Assembly (NCBI GenBank): GCA_027186245.1 | Contig: CP114482.1 | Span: 21,099,209-21,163,208 of the forward strand | From: Coriaria nepalensis | Lineage: Eukaryota > Streptophyta > Magnoliopsida > Cucurbitales > Coriariaceae | Reading direction: 5' to 3' | Length of the DNA stretch: 64,000 nt | Part shown: piece by piece, positions 25,986 to 39,244 of the stretch | Numbering within the stretch: position 1 is the first letter of the stretch | Layout of the letters: each line of letters begins with the position of its first letter | Position numbers and translations under genes: made by a program | Notes under the pieces: model-generated | The model's database searches: none | What the model was told of the DNA's origin: nothing | The model's input: the letters and a program-made list of their open reading frames with translations, nothing else

Positions 25986-26821
25986 AGAGACGCAAAGTTG
26001 ACTTTAAGGCTAAAAAATGCATAGTTGCCATCAATAGATCAATTCCAAGTTATGCACTAAAGTGACGTTTTAAATGCAAAAAGAGAATTGGTTCGAAGTG
26101 CCTTCAAACAATTTAATGATTGAAAAGACTGAGTGATATGCTTTTTAATGCTAAAATAATGCATTGTTGTCTTCAATAGATTAATTACAAGTTATGTAAG
26201 AAAATAATGTTTGAAGGGCAAAAATAGAATTCGTTCGAATTAATTGAGAATGATTTAATGACTATAAGAGACTCGGTGACAGGAATTTAAGGCTAAACAA
26301 ATGCATTGTTGCCTATAATAGATCAACTGCAAGTTATGCACGAAAGTCATGTTTAAATGCCGAATTTCATACGAAGTGATTTAGAATGATTTACTGACTA
26401 AAAGACACGCAAAAATATGACTTGAACGCTAAAAAAGGCACAGTTGTCATCAATGGATCAATCGCAAGTTATGCACGAAAGTCGCGTTTTAAATGCAAAA
26501 AGAGAATTGGTTCGAAGTGCCTTCAAACAATTTAATGATTGAAAAGACTGAGTGAAATGCTTTTTAATGCTAAAATAATGCATTGTTGTCTTCAATAGAT
26601 TAATTAGAAGTTATGTAAGAAAATAATGTTTGAAGGGCGAAAATAGAATTCGTTCGAATTAATTTAGAATGATTTAATGACTAAAAGAGACTCAATGACA
26701 TGACTTTAAGGCTAAACAAATGCATTGTTGCCTACAATAGATCAACTGCAACTTACGCACGAAAGTCATTTTTAAAGGCCGAATTTCGTTCGAAGTGATT
26801 TAGAATGATTTACTGACTAAA

Positions 26822-27098
26822 AGAGACGCAAAAATATGACTTGAACGCTAAAAAAGGCATAGTTGCCATCAATAGATTAATTGCAAGTTATGTAAAAAAA
26901 TAATTTTTGAAGAGCGAAAATAGAATTCGTTCGACTTAATTTAGAATGATTTAATGACTAGAAGAGACTCAATGACATGACTTTAAGGCTAAACAAATGC
27001 ATTTTTGCCTTCAGTAGATCAACTGCAAGTTACGCACGAAAGTCATGTTTAAAGGCCGAATTTCGTTCGAAGTAATTTAGAATGATTCACTGACTAAA
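26822..27098 (+). repeat. 277-bp dimer with A/B hybrid monomer, third
   Basis: Hybrid at 26822-26962, C at 26963-27098. It matches the dimer at 25709 at offset 1113, including taaaaaaataattttt, gttcgacttaattt and gcatttttgccttcag, so it is a copy of that dimer. Confidence 0.93.
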
Positions 27099-30000
27099 AG
27101 AGACGCAAAGTTGACTTTAAGGCTAAAAAATGCATAGTTGCCATCAATAGATCAATTGCAAGTTATGCACTAAAGTCGCGTTTTAAATGCAAAAAGAGAA
27201 TTGGTTCGAAGTGCCTTCAAACAATTTAATGATTGAAAAGACTGAGTGATATGCTCTTTAATGCTAAAATAATGCAGTGTTGTCTTCAACAGATTAATTA
27301 CAAGTTATGTAAGAAAATAATATTTGAAGGGTGAAAATAGAATTCGTTCGAACTAATTTAGAATGATTTAATGACTAGAAGAGACTCAGTGACATGAATT
27401 GAAGGCTAAAGAAATGCATTGTTCCGTATAATAGATCAACTGCAAGTTATGCACGAAAGTCATGTTTAAATGCCGAATTTCATACAAAGTGATTTAGAAT
27501 GATTTACTGACTAAAAGAGACGCAAAAATATGACTTGAACGCTAAAAAATGCATAGTTTCCATCAATAGATCAATTGCAAGTTATGCACGAAAGTCGCGT
27601 TTGAAATGCAAAAAGAGAATTGGTTCGAAGTGCCTTCAAACAATTTAATGATTGAAAAGACTGAGTGATATGCTTTTTAATGCTAAAATAATGCACTGTT
27701 GTCTTCAATAGATTAATTAGAAGTTATGTAAGAAAATAATGTTTGAAGGGCGAAAATAGAATTCGTTCGAATTAATTTAGAATGATTTAATGACTAAAAG
27801 AGACTCAATGACATTACTTTAAGGCTAAACAAATGCATTGTTGCCTTCAATAGATCAACTGCAACTTACGCACGAAAGTCATGTTTAAAGGCCGAATTTC
27901 ATTCGAAGTGATTTAGAATGATTTACTGACTAAAAGAGACGCAAAAATATGACTTTAACGCTAAAAAAGGCATAGATGCCATCAATAGATCAATCGCAAG
28001 TTATGCACGAAAGTCGCGTTTTAAATGCAAAAAGAGAATTGGTTCGAAGTGCCAATAAACAATTTAATGATTGAAAAGACTGAGTGATATGCTTTTTAAT
28101 GCTAAAATAATGCATTGTTCTCTTTAGTAGATTAATTGCAAGTTATGTAAAAAAATAATTTTTGAAGGGCGAAAATAGAATTCGTTCGAATTAATTTAGA
28201 ATGATTTAATGACTAGAAGAGACTCAATGACATGACTTTAAGGCTAAACAAATGCATTGTTGCCTTCAGTAGATCAACTGCAAGTTACGCACGAAAGTCA
28301 TGTTTAAAGGCCGAATTTCGTTCGAAGTGATTTAGAATGATTCACTGACTAAAAGAGACGCAAAGATGACTTTAAGGCTAAAAAATGCATAGTTGCCATC
28401 AATAGATCAATTGCAAGTTATGCACGAAAGTCGCGTTTTAAATGCAAAAAGAGAATTGGTTCGAAGTGCCTTCAAACCATTTAATGATTGAAAAGACTGA
28501 GTGATACGCTTTTTAATGCTAAAATAACGCATTGTTGTCTTTAATAGATTAATTACAAGTTATGTAAGAAAATAATGTTTGAAGGGCAAAAATAGAATTC
28601 GTTCGAATTAATTGAGAATGATTTAATGACTAAAAGAGACTCAATGACATGACTTTAAGGCTAAACAAATTCATTGTTGCCTTCAATAGATCAACTGCAA
28701 GTTACGCACGAAAGTCATGTTTAAAGGCCGAATTTCGTTCGAAGTGATTTAGAATGATTTACTGGCTAAAAGAGACGCAAAAATATGACTTGAACGCTAA
28801 AAAAGGCATAGTTGTCATCAATGGATCAATCGCAAGTTATGCACGAAAGTCGCGTTTTAAATGCAAAAAGAGAATTGGTTCGAAGTGCCTTCCAACAATT
28901 TAATGATTGAAAAGACTGAGTGAAATGCTTTTTAATGCTAAAATAATGCATTGTTGTCTTCAATAGATTAATTACAAGTTATGTAAGAAAATAATGTTTG
29001 AAGGGCGAAAATAGAATTCGTTCGAATTAATTTAGAATGATTTAATGACTAAAAGAGACTCAATGACATTACTTTAAGGCTAAAGAAATGCATTGTTGCC
29101 TTCAATAGATCAACTGCAACTTACGCACGAAAGTCATATTTAAAGGCCGAATTTCGTTCGAAGTGATTTAGAATGATTTACTGACTAAAAGAGACGCAAA
29201 AATATGACTTTAACGCTAAAAAAGGCATAGTTGCCATCAATAGATCAATCGCAAGTTATGCACGAAAGTCGCGTTTTAAATGCAAAAAAATGAATTGGTT
29301 CGAAGTGCCTTCAAACAATTTAATGATTCAAAAGACTGAGTGATATGCTTTTTAATGGTAAAATAATGCAGTGTTGTCTTCAACAGATTAATTACAAGTT
29401 ATGTAAGAAAATAATATTTGAAGGGTGAAAATAGAATTCGTTCGAACTAATTTAGAATGATTTAATGACTAGAAGAGACTCAGTGACATGAATTGAAGGC
29501 TAAAGAAATGCATTGTTCTGTATAATAGATCAACTGCAAGTTACACACGAAAGTCATGTTTAAAGGCCGAATTTCGTTCGAATTGATTTAGAATGATTTA
29601 CTGACTAAAAGAGACGCAAAAATATGACTTGAACGCTAAAAAATGCATAGTTGCCATCAATAGATCAATTGCAAGTTATGCACGAAAGTCGCGTTTTAAA
29701 TGCAAAAAGAGAATTGGTTCGAAGTGCCTTCAAACAATTTAATGATTGAAAAGACTGAGTGATATGCTTTTTAATGCTAAAATAATGCATTGTCGTCTTC
29801 AATAGATTAATTAGAAGTTATGTAAGAAAATAATGTTTGAAGGGCGAAAATAGAATTCGTTCGAATTAATTTAGAATGATTTAATGACTAAAAGAGACTC
29901 AATGACATTACTTTAAGGCTAAACAAATGCATTGTTGCCTTCAATAGAGCAACTGCAACTTACGCACGAAAGTCATGTTTAAAGGCCGAATTTCGTTCGA

Positions 30001-33000
30001 AGTGATTTAGAATGATTTACGGACTAAAAGAGACGCAAAGTTGACTTGAACGCCAAGAAATGCATAGTTGCCATCAATAGATCAATTGCAAGTTATGCAC
30101 GAAAGTCGCGTTTTAAATGCAAAAAGAGAATTGGTTCGAAGCGCCTTCAAACAATTTAATGATTGAAAGGACTGAGTGATATGCTTTTTAATGCTAAAAT
30201 ACTGCATTGTTGTCTTTAGTAGATTAATTGCAAGTTATGTAAGAAAATAATATTTAAATGGCGAAAATAGAATTCGTTCGAACTAATTTTGAATGATTTA
30301 ATGACTAGAAGAGACTCGGTGACATGAATTTAAGGCTAAAAAAATGCATTGTTGCCTATAATAGATCAACTGCAAGTTATGCACGAAAGTCATGTTTAAA
30401 TCCCGAATTTCATACGAAGTGATTTAGAATGATTTACTGACTAAAAGAGACGCAAAAATATGACTTGAACGCTAAAAAATGCGTAGTTGCCATCAATAGA
30501 TCAATTGCAAGTTATGCACGAAAGTCGCGTTTTAAATGCAAAAAGAGAATTGGTTCGAAGTGCCTTCAAACAATTTAATGATTGAAAAGACTGAGTGATG
30601 TGCTTTTTAATGCTAAAATAATGCATTGTTGTCTTCAATAGATTAATTAGAAGTTATGTAAGAAAATAATGTTTGAAGGGCGAAAATAGAATTCGTTCGA
30701 ATTAATTTAGAATATTTTAATGACTAAAAGAGACTCAATGACATGACTTTAAGGCTAAACAAATGCATTGTTGCCTTCAATAGATCAACTGCAAGTTATG
30801 CACGAAAGTCATGTTTCAAGGCCGAATTTCGTTCGAAGTGATTTAGAATGATTCACTGACTAAAAGAGACGCAAAGATGACTTTAAGGCTAAAAAATGCA
30901 TAGTTGCCATCAGTAGATCAATTGCAAGTTATGCACGAAAGTCGCGTTTTAAATGCAAAAAGAGAATTGGTTCGAAGTGCCTTCAAACAATTTAATGATT
31001 GAAAAGACTGAGTGATATGCTTTTTAATGCTAAAATAATGCATTGTTCTCTTCAATAGATTAATTGCAAGTTATGTAAGAAAATAATGTTTGAAGGGCGA
31101 AAATAGAATTCGGTCGAATTAATTTAGAATGATTTAATGACTAAAAGAGACTCAATGACATGACTTTAAGGCTAAACAAATGCATTGTTCCGTATAATAG
31201 ATCAACTGCAAGTTACGCACGAAAGTCATGTTTAAAGGCCGAATTTCGTTCGCAGTGATTTACAATGATTTACTGACTAAAAGGGACGCAAACATATGAC
31301 TTTAACGCTAAAAAAGGCATAGTTGCCATCAATAGATCAATCGCAAGTTATGCACGAAAGTCGCGTTTTAAATGCAAAAATAGAATTGGTTCGAAGTGCC
31401 TTCAAACAATTTAACGATTGAAAAGACTGAGTGATATGCTTTTTAATGCTAAAATAATGCATTGTTTTCTTTAGTAGATTAATTGCAAGTTATATAAGAA
31501 AATAATAGTCGAATGGCGAAAATAGAATTCGTTCGAACTAATTTAGAATGATTTAATGACTAGAAGAGACTCGGTGACATAAATTTAAGGCTAAACAAAT
31601 GCATTGTTGCCTATAATAGATCAACTGCAAGTTATGCACGAAAGTCATGTTTAAATGCCGAATTTCATACGAAGTGATTTAGAATGATTTACTGACTAAA
31701 AGACACTAAAAAATATGACTTGAACGCTAAAAAATGCATAGTTGCCATCAATAGATCAATTGCAAGTTATGCACTAAAGTCGCATTTTAAATGCAAAAAG
31801 AGAATTGGTTCGAAGTGCCTTCAAACAATTTAATGATTCAAAAGACTGAGTGATATGCTTTTTAATGCTAAAATAATGCAGTGTTGTCTTCAACAGATTA
31901 ATTACAAGTTATGTAAGAAAATAATATTTGAAGGGTGAAAATAGAATTCGTTCGAACTAATTTAGAATGATTTAATGACTAGAAGAGACTCAGTGACATG
32001 AATTGAAGGCTAAACAAATGCATTGTTGCCTATAATAGATCAACTGCAAGTTATGCACGAAAGTCATGTTTAAATGCCGAATTTCCTACGAAGTGATTTA
32101 GAATGATTTTCTGACTAAAAGAGATGCAAAAATATGACTTGAACGCTAAAAAATGCATAGTTGCCATCAATAGATCAATTGCAAGTTATGCACTAAAGTC
32201 GCATTTTAAATGCAAAAAGAGAATTGGTTCGAAGTGCCTTCAAACAATTTAATGATTGAAAAGACTGGGTGATATGCTTTTTAATGCTAAAATAATGCAG
32301 TGTTGTCTTCAATAGATTAATTACAAGTTATGTAAGAAAATAATGTTTGAAGGGCGAAAATAGAATTCGTTCGAATTAATTTAGAATGATTTAATGACTA
32401 AAAGAGACTCAATGACATGACTTTAAGGCTAAACAAATGCATTGTTGCCTTCAATAGATCAACTGAAACTTACGCACGAAAGTCATGTTTAAAGGCCGAA
32501 TTTCGTTCGAAGTGATTTAGAATGATTTACTGACTAAAAGAGACGCAAAAATATGACTTGAACGCTAAAAAATGCATAGTTGCCATCAATAGATCAATCG
32601 CAAGTTATGCACGAAAGTCGCGTTTTAAATGCAAAAAGAGAATTGGTTCGAAGTGCCTTCAAACAATTTAATGATTGAAAAGACTGAGTGATATGCTTTT
32701 TAATGCTAAAATAATGCATTGTTGTCTTCAATAGATTAATTACAAGTTATGTAAGAAAATAATATTTGAATGGCGAAAATAGAATTCGTTCGAACTAATT
32801 TAGAATGATTGAATGACTAGAAGAGACTCGGTGACATGAATTTAAGGCTAAACAAATGCATTGTTGCCTATAATAGATCAACTGCAAGTTATGCACGAAA
32901 GTCATGTTTAAATGCCGAATTTCATACGAAGTGATTTAGAATGATTTACTGACTAAAAGAAACGCAAAAATATGACTTGAACGCTAAAAAATGCATAGTT

Positions 33001-34633
33001 GCCATCAATAGATCAATTGCAAGTTATGCACGAAAGTCGCGTTTTAAATGCAAAAATAGAATTGGTTCGAAGTGCCTTCATACAATTTAATGATTGAAAA
33101 GACTGAGTGATATGCTTTGTAATGCTAAAATAATGCATTGTTGTCTTCAATAGATTAAGTACAAGTTATGTAAGAAAATAATGTTTGAAGGGCGAAAATA
33201 GAATTCGTTCGAATTAATTTAGAATGATTTAATGACTAAAAGAGACTCAATGACATGACTTTAAGGCTAAACAAATGCATTGTTGCCTTCAATAGATCAA
33301 CGGCAAGTTACGCACGAAAGTCATGTTTAAAGGCCGAATTTCGTTCGAAGTGATTTAGAATGATTTACTGACTAAAAGAGATGCAAAAATATGACTTGAA
33401 CGCTAAAAAAGGCATAGTTGCCATCAATAGATCAATTGCAAGTTATGCACGAAAGCCGCGTTTTAAATGCAGAAAGAGAATTGGTTCGAAGTGCCTTCAA
33501 ACAATTTAATGATTGAAAAGACTGAGTGACATGCTTTTTAATCCTAAAATAATGCATTGTTGTCTTCAATAGATTAATTACAAGTTATGTAAGAAAATAA
33601 TGTTTGAAGGGCGAAAATAGAATTCGTTCGAATTAATTTAGAATGATTTAATGACTAAAAGAGACTCAATGACATGACTTTAAGGCTAAACAAATGCATT
33701 GTTGCCTTCAATAGATCAACGGCAAGTTACGCACGAAAGTCATGTTTAAAGGCCGAATTTCGTTCGAAGTGATTTAGAATGATTTACTGACTAAAAGAGA
33801 CGCAAAAATATGACTTGAACGCTAAAAAAGGCATAGTTACCATCAATAGATCAATTGCAAGTTATGCACGAAAGTCGCGTTTTAAATGCAAAAAGAGAAT
33901 TGGTTCGAAGTGCCTTCAAACAATTTAATGATTGAAAAGACTGAGTGATATGCTTTTTAATGCTAAAATACTGCATTGTTGTCTTTAGTAGATTAATTGC
34001 AAGTTATGTAAGAAAATAATATTTAAATGGCGAAAATAGAATTTGTTCGAACTAATTTAGAATGATTTAATGACTATAAGAGACTCGGTGACAGGAATTT
34101 AAGGCTAAACAAATGCATTGTTGCCTATAATAGATCAACGGCAAGTTACGCACGAAAGTCATGTTTAAAGGCCGAATTTCGTTCGAAGTGATTTAGAATG
34201 ATTTACTGACTAAAAGAGACGCAAAAATATGACTTGAACGCTAAAAAAGGCATAGTTGCCATCAATAGATCAATTGCAAGTTATGCACGAAAGTCGCGTT
34301 TTAAATGCAAAAAGAGAATTGGTTCGAAGTGCTTTCAAACATTTTAATGATTGAAAAGACTGAGTGATATGCTTTTTAATGCTAAAATAATGCATTGTTG
34401 TCTTCAATAGATTAATTACAAGTTATGTAAGAAAATAATGTTTGAAGGGCGAAAATAGAATTCGTTCGAATTAATTTAGAATGGTTTAATGACTAAAAGA
34501 GACTCAATGACATGACTTTAAGGCTAAACAAATGCATTGTTGCCTTCAATAGATCAACGGCAAGTTACGCACGAAAGTCATGTTTAAATGCCGAATTTCA
34601 TACGAAGTGATTTAGAATGATTTACTGACTAAA
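27099..34633 (+). repeat. Array block: mixed subtypes, units at 27099 to 34215
   Basis: Eighteen trimer units of 417, 419 or 420 bp with rapidly changing subtype order. It includes A-short units at 27099, 28354, 30029 and 30865, a one-base longer A at 29190 (gcaaaaaaatgaattgg), and agggacgcaaacatatgac at 31282, which is repeated near 51.8 and 54.3 kb. From 32958 the agaaacgc subtype with ttcatacaattt and gctttgtaatgc appears. C monomers with gatcaacggcaag begin near 33290. Confidence 0.88.
27935..28548 (+). repeat. Segment shared with 24177-24790
   Basis: Counterpart of 24177-24790 with the same gtgccaataaac cluster near 28050. Small differences include catagatgcc near 27970. Confidence 0.75.
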
Positions 34634-36310
34634 AGACACTCAAAAATATGACTTGAACGCTAAAAAATGCATAGTTGCCATCAATAGATCAATTGCAAGT
34701 TATGCACTAAAGTCGCATTTTAAATGCAAAAAGAGAATTGGTTCGGAGTGCCTTCAAACAATTTAATGATTGGAAAGACTGAGTGATATGCTTTTTAATG
34801 CTAAAATAATGCAGTGTTGTCTTCAATAGATTAATTACAAGTTATGTAAGAAAATAATGTTTGAAGAGCGAAAATAGAATTCGTTCGAATTAATTTAGAA
34901 TGATTTTGATGACTAAAAGAGACTCAATGACATGACTTTAAGGCTAAACAAATGCATTGTTGCCTTCAATAGATCAACTGAAACTTACGCACGAAAGTCA
35001 TGTTTAAAAGCCGAATTTCGTTCGAAGTGATTTAGAATGATTTACTGACTAAAAGAGACGCAAAAATATGACTTGAACGCTAAAAAATGCATAGTTGCCA
35101 TCAATAGATCAATTGCAAGTTATGCACGAAAGTCGCGTTTTAAATGCAAAAAGAGAATTGGTTCGAAGTGCCTTCAAACAATTTAATGATTGAAAAGACT
35201 GAGTGATATGCTTTTTAATGCTAAAATAATGCATTGTTGTCTTCAATAGATTAATTACAAGTTATGTAAGAAAATAATATTTGAATGGCGAAAATAGAAT
35301 TCGTTCGAACTAATTTAGAATGATTGAATGACTAGAAGAGACTCGGTGACATGAATTTAAGGCTAAACAAATGCATTGTTGCCTATAATAGATCAACTGC
35401 AAGTTATGCACGAAAGTCATGTTTAAATGCCGAATTTCATACGAAGTGATTTAGAATGATTTACTGACTAAAAGAAACGCAAAAATATGACTTGAACGCT
35501 AAAAAATGCATAGTTGCCATCAATAGATCAATTGCAAGTTATGCACGAAAGCCGCGTTTTAAATGCAAAAAGAGAATTGGTTCGAAGTGCCTTCATACAA
35601 TTTAATGATTGAAAAGACTGAGTGATATGCTTTGTAATGCTAAAATAATGCATTGTTGTCTTCAATAGATTAATTACAAGTTATGTAAGAAAATAATGTT
35701 TGAAGGGCGAAAATAGAATTCGTTCGAATTAATTTAGAATGATTTAATGACTAAAAGAGACTCAATGACATGACTTTAAGGCTAAACAAATGCATTGTTG
35801 CCTTCAATAGATCAACGGCAAGTTACGCACGAAAGTCATGTTTAAAGGCCGAATTTCGTTCGAAGTGATTTAGAATGATTTACTGACTAAAAGAGACGCA
35901 AAAATATGACTTGAACGCTAAAAAAGGCATAGTTGCCATCAATAGATCAATTGCGAGTTATGCACGAAAGTCGCGTTTTAAATGCAAAAAGAGAATTGGT
36001 TCGAAGTGCCTTCAAACAATTTAATGATTGAAAAGACTGAGTGATATGCTTTTTATTGCTAAAATACTGCATTGTTGTCTTTATTAGATTAATTGCAAGT
36101 TATGTAAGAAAATAATATTTAAATGGCGAAAATAGAATTTGTTCGAACTAATTTAGAATGATTTAAGGACTATAAGAGACTCGGTGACAGGAATTTAAGG
36201 CTAAACAAATGCATTGTTGCCTATAATAGATCAACTGCAAGTTATGCACGAAAGTCATGTTTAAATGCCGAATTTCATACGAAGTGATTTAGAATGATTT
36301 ACTGACTAAA
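34634..36310 (+). repeat. 1677-bp four-unit super-repeat, copy 1
   Basis: Four distinguishable units. W (34634, 420 bp): agacactc, ctaaagtcgcatttt, gattggaaag, atgattttgatgac. X (35054): gaatggcg and gattgaatgactagaag. Y (35473): agaaacgc, gaaagccgcg, ttcatac, gctttgtaatgc, caacggcaag. Z (35892): actgcattgttgtc, aaatggcg, gaatttgttcg, actataagagactcgg with gacaggaattt. The extra T in W makes the total 1677 rather than 1676. Confidence 0.9.
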
Positions 36311-37987
36311 AGACACTCAAAAATATGACTTGAACGCTAAAAAATGCATAGTTGCCATCAATAGATCAATTGCAAGTTATGCACTAAAGTCGCATTTTAA
36401 ATGCAAAAAGAGAATTGGTTCGAAGTGCCTTCAAACAATTTAATGATTGGAAAGACTGAGTGATATGCTTTTTAATGCTAAAATAATGCAGTGTTGTCTT
36501 CAATAGATTAATTACAAGTTATGTAAGAAAATAATGTTTGAAGGGCGAAAATAGAATTCGTTCGAATTAATTTAGAATGATTTTGATGACTAAAAGAGAC
36601 TCAATGACATGACTTTAAGGCTAAACAAATGCATTGTTGCCTTCAATAGATCAACTGAAACTTACGCACGAAAGTCATGTTTAAAAGCCGAATTTCGTTC
36701 GAAGTGATTTAGAATGATTTACTGACTAAAAGAGACGCAAAAATATGACTTGAACGCTAAAAAATGCATAGTTGCCATCAATAGATCAATTGCAAGTTAT
36801 GCACGAAAGTCGCGTTTTAAATGCAAAAAGAGAATTGGTTCGAAGTGCCTTCAAACAATTTAATGATTGAAAAGACTGAGTGATATGCTTTTTAATGCTA
36901 AAATAATGCATTGTTGTCTTCAATAGATTAATTACAAGTTATGTAAGAAAATAATATTTGAATGGCGAAAATAGAATTCGTTCGAACTAATTTAGAATGA
37001 TTGAATGACTAGAAGAGACTCGGTGACATGAATTTAAGGCTAAACAAATGCATTGTTGCCTATAATAGATCAACTGCAACTTATGCACGAAAGTCATGTT
37101 TAAATGCCGAATTTCATACGAAGTGATTTAGAATGATTTACTGACTAAAAGAAACGCAAAAATATGACTTGAACGCTAAAAAAGGCATAGTTGCCATCAA
37201 TAGATCAATTCCAAGTTATGCACGAAAGCCGCGTTTTAAATGCAAAAAGAGAATTGGTTCGAAGTGCCTTCATACAATTTAATGATTGAAAAGACTGAGT
37301 GATATGCTTTGTAATGCTAAAATAATGCATTGTTGTCTTCAATAGATTAATTACAAGTTATGTAAGAAAATAATGTTTGAAGGGCGAAAATAGAATTCGT
37401 TCGAATTAATTTAGAATGATTTAATGACTAAAAGAGACTCAATGACATGACTTTAAGGCTAAACAAATGCATTGTTGCCTTCAATAGATCAACGGCAAGT
37501 TACGCACGAAAGTCATGTTTAAAGGCCGAATTTCGTTCGAAGTGATTTAGAATGATTTACTGACTAAAAGAGACGCAAAAATATGACTTGAACGCTAAAA
37601 AAGGCATAGTTGCCATCAATAGATCAATTGCAAGTTATGCACGAAAGTCGCGTTTTAAATGCAAAAAGAGAATTGGTTCGAAGTGCCTTCAAACAATTTA
37701 ATGATTGAAAAGACTGAGTGATATGCTTTTTAATGCTAAAATAATGCATTGTTGTCTTCAATAGATTAATTACAAGTTATGTAAGAAAATAATGTTTGAA
37801 GGGCGAAAATAGAATTCGTTCGAATTAATTTAGAATGATTGAATGACTAGAAGAGACTCGGTGACATGAATTTAAGGCTAAACAAATGCATTGTTGCCTA
37901 TAATAGATCAACTGCAAGTTATGCACGAAAGTCATGTTTAAATGCCGAATTTCATACGAAGTGATTTAGAATGATTTACTGACTAAA
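36311..37987 (+). repeat. 1677-bp super-repeat, copy 2 (last unit replaced)
   Basis: W at 36311, X at 36731 and Y at 37150 follow the pattern. The fourth unit at 37569 is not Z: its B has atgtttgaagggcg with an intact EcoRI site, and its C end is of X type (gattgaatgactagaag). It then runs into another Y at 37988. This looks like an exchange between units. Confidence 0.8.
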
Positions 37988-39244
37988 AGAAACGCAAAAA
38001 TATGACTTGAACGCTAAAAAATGCATAGTTGCCATCAATAGATCAATTGCAAGTTATGCACGAAAGTGGCGTTTTAAATGCAAAAATAGAATTGGTTCGA
38101 AGTGCCTTCATACAATTTAATGATTGAAAAGACTGAGTGATATGCTTTGTAATGCTAAAATAATGCATTGTTGTCTTCAATAGATTAAGTACAAGTTATG
38201 TAAGAAAATAATGTTTGAAGGGCGAAAATAGAATTCGTTCGAATTAATTTAGAATGATTTAATGACTAAAAGAGACTCAATGACATGACTTTAAGGCTAA
38301 ACAAATGCATTGTTGCCTTCAATAGATCAACGGCAAGTTACGCACGAAAGTCATGTTTAAAGGCCGAATTTCGTTCGAAGTGATTTAGAATGATTTACTG
38401 ACTAAAAGAGACGCAAAAATATGACTTGAACGCTAAAAAAGGCATAGTTGCCATCAATAGATCAATTGCAAGTTATGCACGAAAGTCGCGTTTTAAATGC
38501 AAAAAAAGAATTGGTTCGAAGTGCCTTCAAACAATTTAATGATTGAAAAGACTGAGTGATATGCTTTTTAATGCTAAAATAATGCATTGTTGTCTTCAAT
38601 AGATTAATTACAAGTTATGTAAGAAAATAATGTTTGAAGGGCGAAAATAGAATTCGCTCGAATTAATTTAGAATGATTTAATGACTAAAAGAGACTCAAT
38701 GACATGACTTTAAGGCTAAACAAATGCATTGTTGCCTTCAATAGATCAACGGCAAGTTACGCACGAAAGTCATGTTTAAAGGCTGAATTTCGTTCGAAGT
38801 GATTTAGAATGATTTACTGACTAAAAGAGACGCAAAAATATGACTTGAACGCTAAAAAAGGCATAGTTGCCATCAATAGATCAATTGCAAGTTATGCACG
38901 AAAGTCGCGTTTTAAATGCAAAAAGAGAATTGGTTCGAAGTGCCTTCAAACAATTTAATGATTGAAAAGACTGAGTGATATGCTTTTTAATGCTAAAATA
39001 CTGCATTGTTGTCTTTAGTAGATTAATTGCAAGTTATGTAAGAAAATAATATTTAAATTGCGAAAATAGAATTTGTTCGAACTAATTTAGAATGATTTAA
39101 GGACTATAAGAGACTCGGTGACAGTAGTTTAAGGCTAAACAAATGCATTGTTGCCTATAATAGATCAACTGCAAGTTATGCACGAAAGTCATGTTTAAAT
39201 GCCGAATTTCATACGAAGTGATTTAGAATGATTTACTGACTAAA
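37988..39244 (+). repeat. Three-unit insertion in the 1677-bp series
   Basis: Units at 37988, 38407 and 38826 separate copies 2 and 3 of the four-unit series, so W-to-W spacing is 2934 bp here instead of 1677. The unit at 37988 carries gcaaaaatagaattgg and gattaagtacaag, the same pair of rare variants as 32958, about 5030 bp upstream. Confidence 0.75.

Larger units (their letters stand above)
24596..27098 (+). repeat. Mixed dimer/trimer block
   Basis: The unit order is trimer (24596), dimer (25013), trimer (25290), dimer (25709), trimer (25986), trimer (26403) and dimer (26822). The sequence at 25125-25985 matches 26238-27098 at an offset of 1113 bp (one 277-bp dimer, one 417-bp and one 419-bp trimer). 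Shared markers are gagaatgatttaatgac with actataagagactcgg, agttgtcatcaatggatc, and taaaaaaataattttt. Confidence 0.88.

Noticed and set aside
25013..27098. Dimers as assembly collapse errors
   Set aside because: Hybrid junctions fall in the homologous block, which a collapse could also produce, but the dimers differ in subtype and one was copied with its flanks. Real exchange is the simpler reading; long reads would settle it.
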